From Pseudomonas sp. MRSN 12121 (GTDB lineage Bacteria; Pseudomonadota; Gammaproteobacteria; Pseudomonadales; Pseudomonadaceae): DNA of 64,000 bases. Location: positions 6,533,388 to 6,597,387 of the forward strand of contig NZ_CP010892.1 of assembly GCF_000931465.1 (NCBI RefSeq). Reading direction: 5' to 3'. This document shows positions 1 through 8,259 of the stretch, piece after piece. The notes under the pieces were generated by a model. That model saw only the letters and a program-made list of their open reading frames with translations. It searched no databases and was not told the origin of the DNA. The number at the start of each line of letters is the position of its first letter. The first letter of the stretch is position 1. Position numbers and translations under genes: made by a program.

Positions 1-62
1 CCCGCCCGGCCGACGTGCTGCTGCTGGGCACCAGCGAAGGCGTGAAGACCCTCACCGCCTGA
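1..62 (+). CDS. rpiA: Ribose-5-phosphate isomerase A, C-terminal end only
   Basis: Only the last 19 codons and the TGA at 60-62 lie in the window. The visible tail contains ADVLLLGTSEGVKTL, which matches the conserved RpiA C-terminus (the E. coli protein ends with ADVALIGTPDGVKTI from memory). RpiA interconverts ribose-5-phosphate and ribulose-5-phosphate in the pentose phosphate pathway. In Pseudomonas rpiA lies close to the aaaA autotransporter gene found next, which agrees with this call. The fragment is short, so the identification rests on this motif and the synteny. Confidence 0.75.
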   Translation, partial: RPADVLLLGTSEGVKTLTA

Positions 63-353
63 TCCCTCCGGTTTCGCCCCTGCCGCCATGGCCGGGGCGA
101 ATGCTTCGCTCCCCGCCTGCCCCTTCTTGCGCCCCTCTTTCGTTCGTACTGCTACTTTTCGCCGCATTTCGTCGCAGGAATCTCCGATTTCGCGCACCAG
201 GTCTCAGTCTGGCGAACGGCTTCGCGTATCAAATCCGTTACAAATTACAGCCAGGCGACACCCGATTTAAGCGATGCGCCAATCCAGCGTCGCCCGGGGA
301 ATGAGGCGCGCATCGTGCAATGCCTTCCGTTTTCCCTCTCAAGGACGATCACT
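63..353. other. Intergenic region upstream of aaaA
   Basis: About 290 bases between the rpiA stop and the aaaA start. I see no convincing coding frame and no strong hairpin-plus-T-run terminator. The section from about 225 to 270 is AT-richer than its surroundings and probably holds the aaaA promoter, but no confident -35/-10 pair was found. The Shine-Dalgarno-like AAGGA for aaaA is at 341-345. Confidence 0.4.
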
Positions 354-2306
354 GTGCTCAAACCCCTCGCGCTCGCTGTCAGCCTGGGCAGCGCCCTGCT
401 GGCCACCCCGGCCTTCGCCTACGAATACGGCGAACACGCCGCCACCACGCTGGACAAGCTGATCAACGATTACCCGGGCCGCTACCGCGGCACCGCCAAC
501 TTCGCCGGCGCCGCCGACTGGATGCAAAGCCGGATGGGCAGCGCCTATGACATCAGCCGCCAGGACTTCACCTGGACCGCCGGTGGGAGCACCCGCCGCT
601 CGCAAAACGTGCTGGCCTACGCTGCCGGGACCCGGCCGCAATACGTGGTGCTCGGCGCGCATTTCGACACTTATTTCGGGCGCCCGGCCTTGCAGGGCCT
701 GGACGACAACGGTTCCGGCGCCAGCGTGCTGACGGAAATCGCCCGCAACCTGGACGGCCTGCCACTGGAAAACGGCCTGCAGGTGGTCGGCTTCGGCGCC
801 GAAGAAGAAGGCCTGCGCGGCTCCAGGGCGTTCGTCGACTCGCTCAGCGCCAGCCAGCGCGCCAACATGCTCGCCATGATCAACCTCGACAGCCTGATCA
901 CCGGCGACATGATGTATGCCCATGCCGGGCAGAACAGCACCGCCAACCCGGCCCTGGCTGCGCTGCGCGAACACACCCTGCAAATCGCCAGGGAGCTGCA
1001 GATCAACCTGTTCACCAACCCCGGGCTCGACCCGGCGTACCCCGCGGGCACCGGTTGTTGCAGCGACGGCGAAGCCTTCGAGGGGTTGAACATCCCGATT
1101 CTCTATATCGAGGCCACCAACTGGGAAATCGGCGATCTGGACGGCTATACCCAGACCACCAATCCGGCCATTCCCGGCGGCTCGACCTGGCATGATCCCG
1201 CCGAGGACAACAAGGCAGTACTGACCAACGCCTTCGGCCAGGAGCGCATCGACCAGCGCCTGCGCGACTACTCGCGCCTGCTCAGCCGCTTGGTTCTCGA
1301 ACTGACCAACGCCGACCTGCTGGCCTCCACCGCGTCCGGCGGCGCCGTGGCGCGCAACCAGCAGGATCACCTGCAGCGCCAGCACCAGGCCATGGTCCGG
1401 CTGCATGACCGGCGCTGGCTGACCTTGCAGGCGATGGGCCGGGAAGTCGGCAGTTTCGATGGCGAGATCGGCATCGACGGCGAATACAGCCCCGACAGCG
1501 GCTTCGATAGCGCACCGAACCCCGAGGCGCGCCGGCTCGGCGTGCACGCCCTGGGCGACTACCAGCTCAATGCGAGCCTGAATATCGGCGCCAGCCTCAG
1601 CTACCAGAACGGCCGCGACAAGCTCGAGCATCGCGGCAAGCTCGACAGCGACACCTGGCAGGCGGCGGTCTACGCCTTGCTCAACGATGGCGGCCCGCAA
1701 TGGCTGGCCGGCGACCTGAGCGTCGGTCGCACAAGCTTCGAATCCAAGCGCAACCTGGTGATCCAGGCCAACGGCGGCCCGGTGCTGCTGAACCAGAAGC
1801 TGACCGGCGATACCGACGCCCTGTCCCTCGGCGCCCGCATGCTCGGGGGCTACGACCTGGATTTCGGCGCGATCAAGAGCGGCCCGTTCGCCGGTCTCGA
1901 CTACACCCACTACCGCATCGACTCGTTCCACGAAAAGCAGGACCTGCGCACCGCGCTGGGCTACGAGGAGCAGTCGTTCGAGTCGCTGGAAGCCAGCCTC
2001 GGCTGGCGCGTGCGCGGCACCCTCGCCCTGCCTTACGGCATGAGCCTGCTGCCTTACGGCGACCTGGCCTGGGTCAAGGAGCTGGCCGACGGCCGCCTGG
2101 ACGACCTGGACCTGACCAGCCGCGCCGACGACCAGGTTCGCGTGGCCCGCCTGGGCGGCGTGGACAAAAGCTTCGGCCGTGCCCAACTCGGCAGCCAGCT
2201 GGCAATCACGCCGCAGTTGGGGCTGTACGCCGAGGTCAACAGCCGGATCGGTCATGCCGAGGGCAGTGAGACGGGTTATTCCCTGGGGGTGCAGTGGCAG
2301 TTCTAG
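354..2306 (+). CDS. aaaA: Arginine-type aminopeptidase autotransporter (M28 peptidase fused to outer-membrane beta-barrel)
   Basis: A two-part protein of 650 residues. It has a signal peptide (MLKPLALAVSLGS..., cleavage after TPAFA), an M28 zinc aminopeptidase domain, and a C-terminal autotransporter beta-domain of about 280 residues ending in the typical aromatic F. M28 metal-site motifs are visible: AHFDT, GLDDNGSG, and GAEEEGLRGS followed by NLDSL. The family member AaaA of P. aeruginosa is a surface-anchored autotransporter that removes N-terminal arginine from peptides. Domain layout, length (647 in PAO1 from memory) and neighbourhood agree. I chose the GTG at 354 because AAGGA (341-345) precedes it at good spacing and the signal peptide then begins cleanly. 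An in-frame GTG at 315 would add 13 residues that spoil the signal peptide. Arginine specificity is inferred from homology only. Confidence 0.85.
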   Translation: MLKPLALAVSLGSALLATPAFAYEYGEHAATTLDKLINDYPGRYRGTANFAGAADWMQSRMGSAYDISRQDFTWTAGGSTRRSQNVLAYAAGTRPQYVVLGAHFDTYFGRPALQGLDDNGSGASVLTEIARNLDGLPLENGLQVVGFGAEEEGLRGSRAFVDSLSASQRANMLAMINLDSLITGDMMYAHAGQNSTANPALAALREHTLQIARELQINLFTNPGLDPAYPAGTGCCSDGEAFEGLNIPILYIEATNWEIGDLDGYTQTTNPAIPGGSTWHDPAEDNKAVLTNAFGQERIDQRLRDYSRLLSRLVLELTNADLLASTASGGAVARNQQDHLQRQHQAMVRLHDRRWLTLQAMGREVGSFDGEIGIDGEYSPDSGFDSAPNPEARRLGVHALGDYQLNASLNIGASLSYQNGRDKLEHRGKLDSDTWQAAVYALLNDGGPQWLAGDLSVGRTSFESKRNLVIQANGGPVLLNQKLTGDTDALSLGARMLGGYDLDFGAIKSGPFAGLDYTHYRIDSFHEKQDLRTALGYEEQSFESLEASLGWRVRGTLALPYGMSLLPYGDLAWVKELADGRLDDLDLTSRADDQVRVARLGGVDKSFGRAQLGSQLAITPQLGLYAEVNSRIGHAEGSETGYSLGVQWQF

Positions 2307-2312
2307 GAAGGA

Positions 2313-2481
2313 CCTGTAGCCGCTGCCGAGCTCCGGCGAGGCTGCGATCGACCGCGCAGCGGTCGCAAAACCAGGCGCCGTATTCTTCCCGGTAAATCGC
2401 GTGGACAGGTTTAGCGAGGACTATGTCGGAATGCCGCCCACCTCGATCGCAGCCTCGCTGGAGCTCGGCAGCGGCTACAGG
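2313..2481. repeat. Long inverted-repeat element (REP-like, about 39-base arms)
   Basis: The left arm at 2313-2351 and the right arm at 2443-2481 are inverted copies that differ at about one position over 39 bases. Each arm begins or ends with CCTGTAGCCGCTGCCGAGCT. Next to the left arm is a small perfect hairpin, GACCGC at 2350-2355 pairing with GCGGTC at 2359-2364. The element sits between the convergent ends of aaaA and the following minus-strand gene, the usual site for Pseudomonas REP/BIME-type repeats. It may also act as a bidirectional 3'-end structure. Confidence 0.8.
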
Positions 2482-2492
2482 CGGCTACGGGG

Positions 2493-3410
2493 TTACGGGG
2501 TTACGGCAGGCTTTTTGAAGACGTAGAACAGGTTCGGTTCGCTGACCAGATAGAGGGTGCCGCCGTCGTCCATGGCGATGCCCTCGGCCTGCGGCACCGT
2601 AGCCTGCAACCCTTGCTGCCCCTTGCGCAATGACAGGGTGCTCAGGGGACGACCGTCCACATCCAGCTCCAGCACCAGACGCGACTCGTCCGACAGCGCC
2701 AACAGATGCCCGGTGCGCTCGTCGTATTGCAGGCTGGACAGGTCCCGCACGAACAGGCCGGCATCGCGCTTGGGATTGTTGACCACATGCACCGCGTACG
2801 ACTTCTCCGGGTCGTAATGCGGGAAGCCCTGGACTTCGTAGATCAGCATCGGGTCGCGTTCCTTGGCGACGAACAGGCGCTTGCCCACCGAGTCGTAGGC
2901 CAGGCCTTCGAACCCCTTGTTTCCGCTCATGTGCACGCCCAGGGTCATCTGTTCGGCGTCCGCGGCATCGAGGAACACCGTGTCGTCCTGCAGATGGATC
3001 TTGATCAGCCGCTGCTGGCGCTCGTCGGTGAGCACATAGGTGTCGGCGCTGATGAATTCGACCGCTTCCGGGTCGCCAAAGCCGGTCAGGGCGATACGGC
3101 GCAGAATGCGCCCGTCGAGCGACAGTTCGATCAGCTCGGCATTCTTGTTGGTCACGGTAAACAGGCTGTTTCGCACCGGGTCGTAGGTGAGTGCCGAGAC
3201 GTCGTCCAGGCCCTCGATCTTCTGCCCTTCGAGGGTCACTCGATAGCCGTCGAGGCCAATGGCATCGGTGTTGGCCGGCTGCGACATGACCCGCCAGTTG
3301 AACCACAGACGCTCGAAGAAACGATGGTGCTGCCCGGCAACGCCGACCAGCACCAGCAGGATGAAACACAGGAGGAGGAACAGCGGTTTGGGGTAGGCAA
3401 GACGACGCAT
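2493..3410 (-). CDS. SdiA-regulated domain protein (YjiK family), copy 1
   Basis: A 305-residue protein with one N-terminal membrane anchor (residues about 9-25, FLLLCFILLVLVGVAG) followed by a periplasmic beta-propeller-like domain. Repeated blade motifs include LTYDPVRNSLFTV, LAYDSVGKRLFVA and EGIAMDDGGTLYLVSEPNLFYVF. These are characteristic of the SdiA-regulated family (PF06977, E. coli YjiK), whose biochemical role is unknown. The next minus-strand gene upstream encodes a paralogue with the same layout and almost the same C-terminal motif. The start codon is supported by the signal-anchor and by a weak GAG-type ribosome site. Function cannot be stated beyond a membrane-tethered propeller. 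Confidence 0.8.
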   Translation of the reverse strand: MRRLAYPKPLFLLLCFILLVLVGVAGQHHRFFERLWFNWRVMSQPANTDAIGLDGYRVTLEGQKIEGLDDVSALTYDPVRNSLFTVTNKNAELIELSLDGRILRRIALTGFGDPEAVEFISADTYVLTDERQQRLIKIHLQDDTVFLDAADAEQMTLGVHMSGNKGFEGLAYDSVGKRLFVAKERDPMLIYEVQGFPHYDPEKSYAVHVVNNPKRDAGLFVRDLSSLQYDERTGHLLALSDESRLVLELDVDGRPLSTLSLRKGQQGLQATVPQAEGIAMDDGGTLYLVSEPNLFYVFKKPAVTP

Positions 3411-3525
3411 TCGGGAAGCTCAAAGACAAAATCAGGCGGATGAAATATCACGACCGCATGAATTTAAGCTTAATCGCCGCGCACGTATGCCGGATTGTGG
3501 CTCTTTATCGTCAGAGATCTCTGAT

Positions 3526-4455
3526 TCAGCGCTTCTCGAAGCGGTAGAACAGATTGGGCTCGCTGACCATGTACAGCACGCCCTGATCGTCCATGGCCAC
3601 GCCCTCGGCCCGCGGGATGGTGCTTTTGAGGCCATTGAAGCCGCCCAGCAGGGTCATGAAGCTGACCTGCTCGCCGGTTTCGGACAGTTCCAGCAGCATG
3701 TGCGAATCGGCGGACAGCACCAGGGTATGGCCGGTGCGCGGATCGATGCCCAGGGCGGACAGGTTGCGCAGGTCCAGCTCATCGCTTTCCAGCTTCTGCT
3801 TGTCGCCATGGAGGGTCTGGCTGCCGTCGCTTTTCCAGGTGAACAGTGCCGGCGGGCGCTCCTCGCCCAGCAGCAACTGCTGCTTGCGCGGGTCCCAGGC
3901 GACCGCTTCGAACGCCTTGTTCTGGTCTTGCGAAGGGCCCAGGTCGTATTTCGGGAAGTCGGCGATATTCAGTTCGCGGGTCGTGGCGTCCACCTTGACG
4001 ATGGTCAGCAAGTGATCGCGCTCGTCGACGATGCCCATCAAGCCGTTTTCCATGACCGCCACCCCTTCCGGGTTGCTCCAGCCCACCAGCGGCATCTTGC
4101 GCAATACATCGCCCTGCAGGCTCAGCTCGACCAGGAACGGGTTCTTGCCCATGACGGCGAACAGGGTCTTGGTCTGCGGGTTGTAGCTCAGGTCGGAAGC
4201 CTCGTCCTTTTCCATGCCCGGCAGCGCCTTGGCATCGATGACCGCGCGGTAGTCCGGCAGCCAGACACTTTCCTGGCGCTCGGCCGGGGTTTCGAAGCGC
4301 TCCAGCACCCAGAGCAGGCCGCGGTCGTCCCAGTGCATGGCGATGGCGATGCCGTACATCACGATGCCCGACAGCAGCAGCCAGGAATACCAGCGCATGG
4401 TGAACCGACCACGACGGCGAACAGTGCGAAGCTCAGGGGCATGAGGCATGGACAT
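3526..4455 (-). CDS. SdiA-regulated domain protein (YjiK family), copy 2
   Basis: About 309 residues from the chosen ATG at 4455. A basic N-terminus is followed by a single membrane segment (WYSWLLLSGIVMYGIAI) and a propeller domain whose last blade (AEGVAMDDQGVLYMVSEPNLFY) is nearly identical to that of the adjacent paralogue. The reading frame stays open to 4560, but starts further upstream add an unlikely N-terminal tail. ATGs at 4455 and 4449 and one just before the membrane segment are all possible, and none has a strong ribosome site. The pair looks like an old tandem duplication. Function is unknown. Confidence 0.78.
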   Translation of the reverse strand: MSMPHAPELRTVRRRGRFTMRWYSWLLLSGIVMYGIAIAMHWDDRGLLWVLERFETPAERQESVWLPDYRAVIDAKALPGMEKDEASDLSYNPQTKTLFAVMGKNPFLVELSLQGDVLRKMPLVGWSNPEGVAVMENGLMGIVDERDHLLTIVKVDATTRELNIADFPKYDLGPSQDQNKAFEAVAWDPRKQQLLLGEERPPALFTWKSDGSQTLHGDKQKLESDELDLRNLSALGIDPRTGHTLVLSADSHMLLELSETGEQVSFMTLLGGFNGLKSTIPRAEGVAMDDQGVLYMVSEPNLFYRFEKR

Positions 4456-4598
4456 GGGGCGCGTATTCCAGAAATCAGCTAGGGGGTAATAGCCCATCGG
4501 GGCAGGCTCAGACGCCTGAAACCGGGAAATTATCCAGATTGGGTGTGAAAAAAATGGCAAAGCCGCAGAACCATCCTAGACGCTGCCGGTGGTTTCAC

Positions 4599-4628
4599 AA
4601 GAAAGGCCCGCCCGTTGCAGGCGAGCCT
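4599..4628 (-). terminator. Probable terminator after the FAH-family gene
   Basis: Read on the minus strand, the arms at 4620-4628 and 4604-4612 form a 9-bp stem with one mismatch (AGGCTCGCC against GGCGGGCCT), followed by TTTCTTG. It lies 22 bases past the stop of the FAH gene. Confidence 0.55.
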
Positions 4629-4650
4629 TGCGTGTCGGCCGTCGTCAGGA

Positions 4651-5316
4651 TCAGCGCACGCGGCTCTCGAAACGGCTGACGCCTGGCAGCTCCAGCACCA
4701 GTTCGTCGCCCACGTTCAGCGGTCCGACACCTACCGGCGTGCCGGTCAGGATCACGTCGCCCGCCTGCAGGGAGAAGCAGCCGGCCATGTACTGGATCAT
4801 CGATACGATGGGGTTGAGCATGATGCTGCTGTTGCCGTCCTGGCGGACTTCACCGTTGATGGTCAGGCGAATGCCGATGTCGGCGAGGTCCGGGAAGGTG
4901 CTGCCGACGACAAAGGGTGCCAGCACGCAGGCGCCGTCGAAGCACTTGGAGATTTCCCAGGGCAGGCCCTTGGCCTTGAGCTCGGCCTGCTTGTCGCGCA
5001 GGGTCAGGTCCAGGGCCGGGGCGAAGCCGGAAATGGCATCCAGCACTTCTTCGCGGCTGGGTCGGGTCGACAGCGGCTTGCCGATCAGGACGGCGATTTC
5101 CGCCTCGTAATGCACGGAACCACGCTCGGTGGGGATGGCGAAGCCGCCTTCCAGCGGCACCACGCAACTGCCCGGCTTGATGAAGAGCAGCGGCTCGCTC
5201 GGCACCGGGTTGTCCAGCTCCCTGGCGTGCTCGGCATAGTTGCGCCCGATGCACACGATCTTGCCGACCGGGAAATGAATACGGGTACCGTCGACATACT
5301 GGTGCTGATAGTTCAT
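4651..5316 (-). CDS. Fumarylacetoacetate hydrolase family protein (acylpyruvase-like)
   Basis: A 221-residue single-domain FAH protein. Diagnostic segments are present: KIVCIGRNYAEHARELDN near residue 20, the metal-binding HYEAEIAVLIGK near 70, and GDVILTGTPVGVGPL near 185. The length matches the YcgM/FAHD1 type, which hydrolyses acylpyruvates or decarboxylates oxaloacetate. It does not match the longer tyrosine-pathway FAH. The ribosome site AGGAG precedes the ATG at 5316. It follows the D-2-hydroxyglutarate dehydrogenase gene by 52 bases on the same strand and is likely co-transcribed, which may mean a shared role in clearing 2-oxo/2-hydroxy acids. The substrate is an inference. Confidence 0.85.
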   Translation of the reverse strand: MNYQHQYVDGTRIHFPVGKIVCIGRNYAEHARELDNPVPSEPLLFIKPGSCVVPLEGGFAIPTERGSVHYEAEIAVLIGKPLSTRPSREEVLDAISGFAPALDLTLRDKQAELKAKGLPWEISKCFDGACVLAPFVVGSTFPDLADIGIRLTINGEVRQDGNSSIMLNPIVSMIQYMAGCFSLQAGDVILTGTPVGVGPLNVGDELVLELPGVSRFESRVR

Positions 5317-5368
5317 TACCGACTCCTGCTCTTTTGGTTCATCAGGTACCGCGTGATCGACCCTTGGG

Positions 5369-6763
5369 TCAAACAGCGAAAATCTTGCCCGGATTCATGA
5401 TGCCGTTCGGGTCGAACACCGCCTTGACCGCCTTCATGTAGGCGATTTCCGCCGGCGAACGGCTGTAGGTCAGGTAATCGCGCTTGGTCATGCCCACACC
5501 GTGTTCGGCGGAAATCGAGCCGTTGTACTTCTCGACGATCTCGAACACCCATTTGTTCACGGTGGCGCACTTGGCGAAGAACTCGTCCTTGCCCAGGTTA
5601 TCCGGCTTGAGAATGTTCAGGTGCAGGTTGCCGTCGCCGATGTGGCCATACCAGACCACCTCGAAATCGGGGTAATGGCGGCCGACGATCTCGTCGATTT
5701 CCCGCAGGAAGGCCGGGACTTTCGACACGGTCACCGAAATGTCGTTCTTGTACGGGGTCCAGTGGGAGATGGTCTCGGAGATGTACTCGCGCAGTTTCCA
5801 CAGGTTCCGCAGCTGGGTGTCGCTCTGGCTCATCACGCCGTCCAGGACCCAGCCTTGCTCGACGCAATGCTCGAAGGTCTCCAGGGCCTGGTTCGCCACT
5901 TCCTCGGTGGTCGCCTCGAACTCCAGCAGCACATAGAACGGGCATGCGGTCTCGAACGGCGCCGGCACGTCGCCACGGCCGAGGATTTTGGCCAGGGCCT
6001 TGTCGGAGAAGAATTCGAAGGCGGTCAGGTCGAGCTTGCCCTGGAAGGCGTGCAGCACCGGCATGATCGAGTCGAAGTCGGGCGTGCCGAGGACCATCGC
6101 GGTGAGGTTCTTCGGCGCGCGATCCAGGCGCATGGTGGCCTCGACCACGAACCCCAGAGTGCCCTCGGCGCCGATGAACAGCTGGCGCAGGTCATAGCCG
6201 GTGGCGTTCTTGATCAGGTCCTTGTTCAGTTCCAGCAGGTCGCCCGTGCCGGTGACCACCTTCAGGCCGGCGACCCAGTTGCGGGTCATGCCGTAGCGAA
6301 TCACCTTGATTCCGCCGGCATTGGTGCCGATATTGCCGCCAATCTGGCTGGAACCGGCGGAAGCGAAGTCCACCGGGTAATACAGGCCGTTTTCCGCCGC
6401 GAGGTTCTGCAACTGCTCGGTGACCACGCCCGGCTGGCACACTGCGGTGCGATCGGTCAGGTTCAGGTCGAGGATCTGGTTCATGTAGTCGAACGACACC
6501 ACGACTTCGCCATTGGCCGCCACGGCGGCGGCCGACAGGCCGGTGCGACCGCCGGACGGCACCAGCGCGACCTTGTGCCGGTTGGCCCAGCGCACGATGG
6601 CCTGGACCTGCTCGATGGTCTTGGGAAAGACAATGGCGCTCGGCGCCGGGGCGAAATGTTTGGTCCAATCCTTGCCGTAAGCCTCCAGGGAAGCGGCATC
6701 GGTCAGGACCTTGCCAGCCTCGACCAGGGTCTTCAGCTCATCGATCAGCGCGGGATTGGTCAT
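5369..6763 (-). CDS. FAD-linked D-2-hydroxyglutarate dehydrogenase (GlcD/D2HGDH family)
   Basis: About 464 residues with the two-domain layout of PCMH-type FAD oxidases. The FAD-binding domain carries PSGGRTGLSAAAV, GGNIGTNAGG and the GAEGTLG motif. The C-terminal FAD-oxidase domain carries the metal-site GHIGDGNLHLNI, then SAEHGVG and a final NPGKIF. It is divergent from serA. In Pseudomonas, SerA makes D-2-hydroxyglutarate from 2-oxoglutarate to pull the reversible 3-phosphoglycerate step forward, and the neighbouring D2HGDH re-oxidises it (established for P. stutzeri). I chose the ATG at 6763 (MTNPALIDEL). ATGs at 6787 and 6793 are in frame, and the one at 6787 has a good AGGA upstream, so the protein may be 8 residues longer. 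Confidence 0.88.
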   Translation of the reverse strand: MTNPALIDELKTLVEAGKVLTDAASLEAYGKDWTKHFAPAPSAIVFPKTIEQVQAIVRWANRHKVALVPSGGRTGLSAAAVAANGEVVVSFDYMNQILDLNLTDRTAVCQPGVVTEQLQNLAAENGLYYPVDFASAGSSQIGGNIGTNAGGIKVIRYGMTRNWVAGLKVVTGTGDLLELNKDLIKNATGYDLRQLFIGAEGTLGFVVEATMRLDRAPKNLTAMVLGTPDFDSIMPVLHAFQGKLDLTAFEFFSDKALAKILGRGDVPAPFETACPFYVLLEFEATTEEVANQALETFEHCVEQGWVLDGVMSQSDTQLRNLWKLREYISETISHWTPYKNDISVTVSKVPAFLREIDEIVGRHYPDFEVVWYGHIGDGNLHLNILKPDNLGKDEFFAKCATVNKWVFEIVEKYNGSISAEHGVGMTKRDYLTYSRSPAEIAYMKAVKAVFDPNGIMNPGKIFAV

Positions 6764-6837
6764 CGGCAGAACTCTCGAACAATTCATGGTCATCCTGAGA
6801 ACGCTTCACGTCGCAGGAACGAGTGTTTCGCGGGGTC

Positions 6838-6853
6838 CGTATGCTAGCATACG
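6838..6853. promoter_or_regulatory. Perfect 16-bp palindrome in the D2HGDH/serA divergent promoter region
   Basis: CGTATGCTAGCATACG is perfectly self-complementary. It is flanked by GGGG on the left and CCCCC on the right, so the whole symmetric block extends over roughly 32 bases (about 6830-6861). It lies within the 204 bases between the D2HGDH and serA starts. On each strand the palindrome contains TATGCT, a plausible -10 box. This suggests either overlapping divergent promoters or an operator for a dimeric regulator. Confidence 0.6.
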
Positions 6854-6967
6854 ACCCCCCGCAGAATAGTGCCGAAGGGCGTTCTGCGGCGACGGCTTTC
6901 CTGCCGTCCGGGTCAGCATCTGTTGACCATTTCCTGCCATTTTTCTCCGGGACACAGGTTTACGCAG

Positions 6968-8197
6968 ATGAGCAAGACTTCTCTCGATAAGAGCAAGATC
7001 AAGTTCCTTCTTCTCGAAGGCGTCCACCAATCGGCTGTCGACGTCCTCAAGGCCGCGGGCTACACCAGCATCGAGTACCTCACCGGTTCTCTGCCGGAAG
7101 CCCAGCTGAAGGAAAAGATCGCCGACGCGCACTTCATCGGCATTCGCTCCCGCACCCAACTGACTGAAGAGATCTTCGATCACGCGAAGAAACTCGTCGC
7201 CGTTGGCTGCTTCTGCATCGGCACCAACCAGGTCGACCTCGACGCGGCCCGCGAGCGCGGCATCGCCGTGTTCAACGCGCCGTACTCCAACACCCGTTCC
7301 GTTGCCGAACTGGTGCTGGCCGAAGCGATCCTGCTGTTGCGCGGCATCCCCGAGAAAAATGCTTCCTGCCACCGTGGCGGCTGGATCAAGAGCGCAGCCA
7401 ACTCCTTCGAGATCCGCGGCAAGAAGCTGGGCATCGTCGGCTACGGCTCGATCGGCACCCAGCTGTCGGTCCTGGCCGAAGGCCTGGGCATGCAGGTGTT
7501 CTTCTACGACACCGTGACCAAGCTGCCGCTGGGCAACGCCACCCAGGTCGGCAACCTGCACGAGCTGCTGGGCATGTCCGACATCGTGACCCTGCACGTT
7601 CCGGAAACCGCCGCCACCCAGTGGATGATCGGCGAGAAGGAAATCCGCGCCATCAAGAAAGGCGGCATCCTGATCAACGCCGCGCGCGGCACCGTGGTCG
7701 AGCTGGACCACCTGGCAGCGGCGATCAAGGACAAGCACCTGATCGGCGCGGCCATCGACGTGTTCCCGGTGGAGCCACGCTCCAACGACGAAGAGTTCGA
7801 AAGCCCGCTGCGTGGCCTGGACAACGTGATCCTGACCCCGCACATCGGCGGTTCCACCGCCGAAGCCCAGGCCAACATCGGCCTGGAAGTAGCGGAAAAG
7901 CTGGTCAAGTACAGCGACAACGGGACCTCGGTATCGTCCGTGAACTTCCCGGAAGTGGCCCTGCCGGCACACCCAGGCAAGCACCGTCTGCTGCACATCC
8001 ACGAGAACATTCCGGGCGTGATGAGCGAGATCAACAAGGTCTTCGCCGAAAACGGCATCAACATCTCCGGTCAGTTCCTGCAGACCAACGAGAAGGTTGG
8101 CTACGTGGTGATCGACGTCGACGCCGAATACTCGGAGCTGGCGCAAGAGAAGCTGCAACAGGTCAACGGCACCATCCGTAGCCGCGTCCTGTTCTAA
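6968..8197 (+). CDS. serA: D-3-phosphoglycerate dehydrogenase
   Basis: 409 residues, the usual size for the E. coli-type SerA. It catalyses the first committed step of serine synthesis, oxidising 3-phosphoglycerate with NAD+. Visible elements are the Rossmann motif GIVGYGSIGTQ near residue 160, the catalytic Arg/Glu/His elements (NAARGTVVE, the VFPVEP segment and PHIGGST) and a C-terminal ACT regulatory domain from about 335, which binds serine for feedback inhibition. The ATG at 6968 begins MSKTSLDKSKIKFLLLEG, the normal Pseudomonas N-terminus. An upstream in-frame start at 6869 would overlap the palindrome-containing promoter region and is rejected. A strong terminator follows. Confidence 0.97.
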   Translation: MSKTSLDKSKIKFLLLEGVHQSAVDVLKAAGYTSIEYLTGSLPEAQLKEKIADAHFIGIRSRTQLTEEIFDHAKKLVAVGCFCIGTNQVDLDAARERGIAVFNAPYSNTRSVAELVLAEAILLLRGIPEKNASCHRGGWIKSAANSFEIRGKKLGIVGYGSIGTQLSVLAEGLGMQVFFYDTVTKLPLGNATQVGNLHELLGMSDIVTLHVPETAATQWMIGEKEIRAIKKGGILINAARGTVVELDHLAAAIKDKHLIGAAIDVFPVEPRSNDEEFESPLRGLDNVILTPHIGGSTAEAQANIGLEVAEKLVKYSDNGTSVSSVNFPEVALPAHPGKHRLLHIHENIPGVMSEINKVFAENGINISGQFLQTNEKVGYVVIDVDAEYSELAQEKLQQVNGTIRSRVLF

Positions 8198-8214
8198 GCC
8201 TTCGCGCGTACTGA

Positions 8215-8244
8215 AAAGGGAGGCCCTCGGGCCTCCCTTTTTTA
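8215..8244. terminator. Rho-independent terminator after serA, probably bidirectional
   Basis: GGGAGGCCC pairs with GGGCCTCCC around a TC-type loop, with A-run before and a TTTTTT run after (to about 8242). It also lies just past the end of the convergent minus-strand DUF4399 gene, so it can serve both. Confidence 0.9.
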
Positions 8245-8259
8245 TTGCCGCCGCCGCGC

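Noticed and set aside
339..2255. Large antisense frame opposite aaaA (638 codons)
   Set aside because: It mirrors codon positions of aaaA, has no ribosome site and no family motifs; typical shadow in high-GC DNA.
5501..6847. 448-codon plus-strand frame opposite the D2HGDH gene
   Set aside because: Composition (runs of Leu, Val, Gly, His, Gln) is that of an antisense shadow, and it lacks a start signal.
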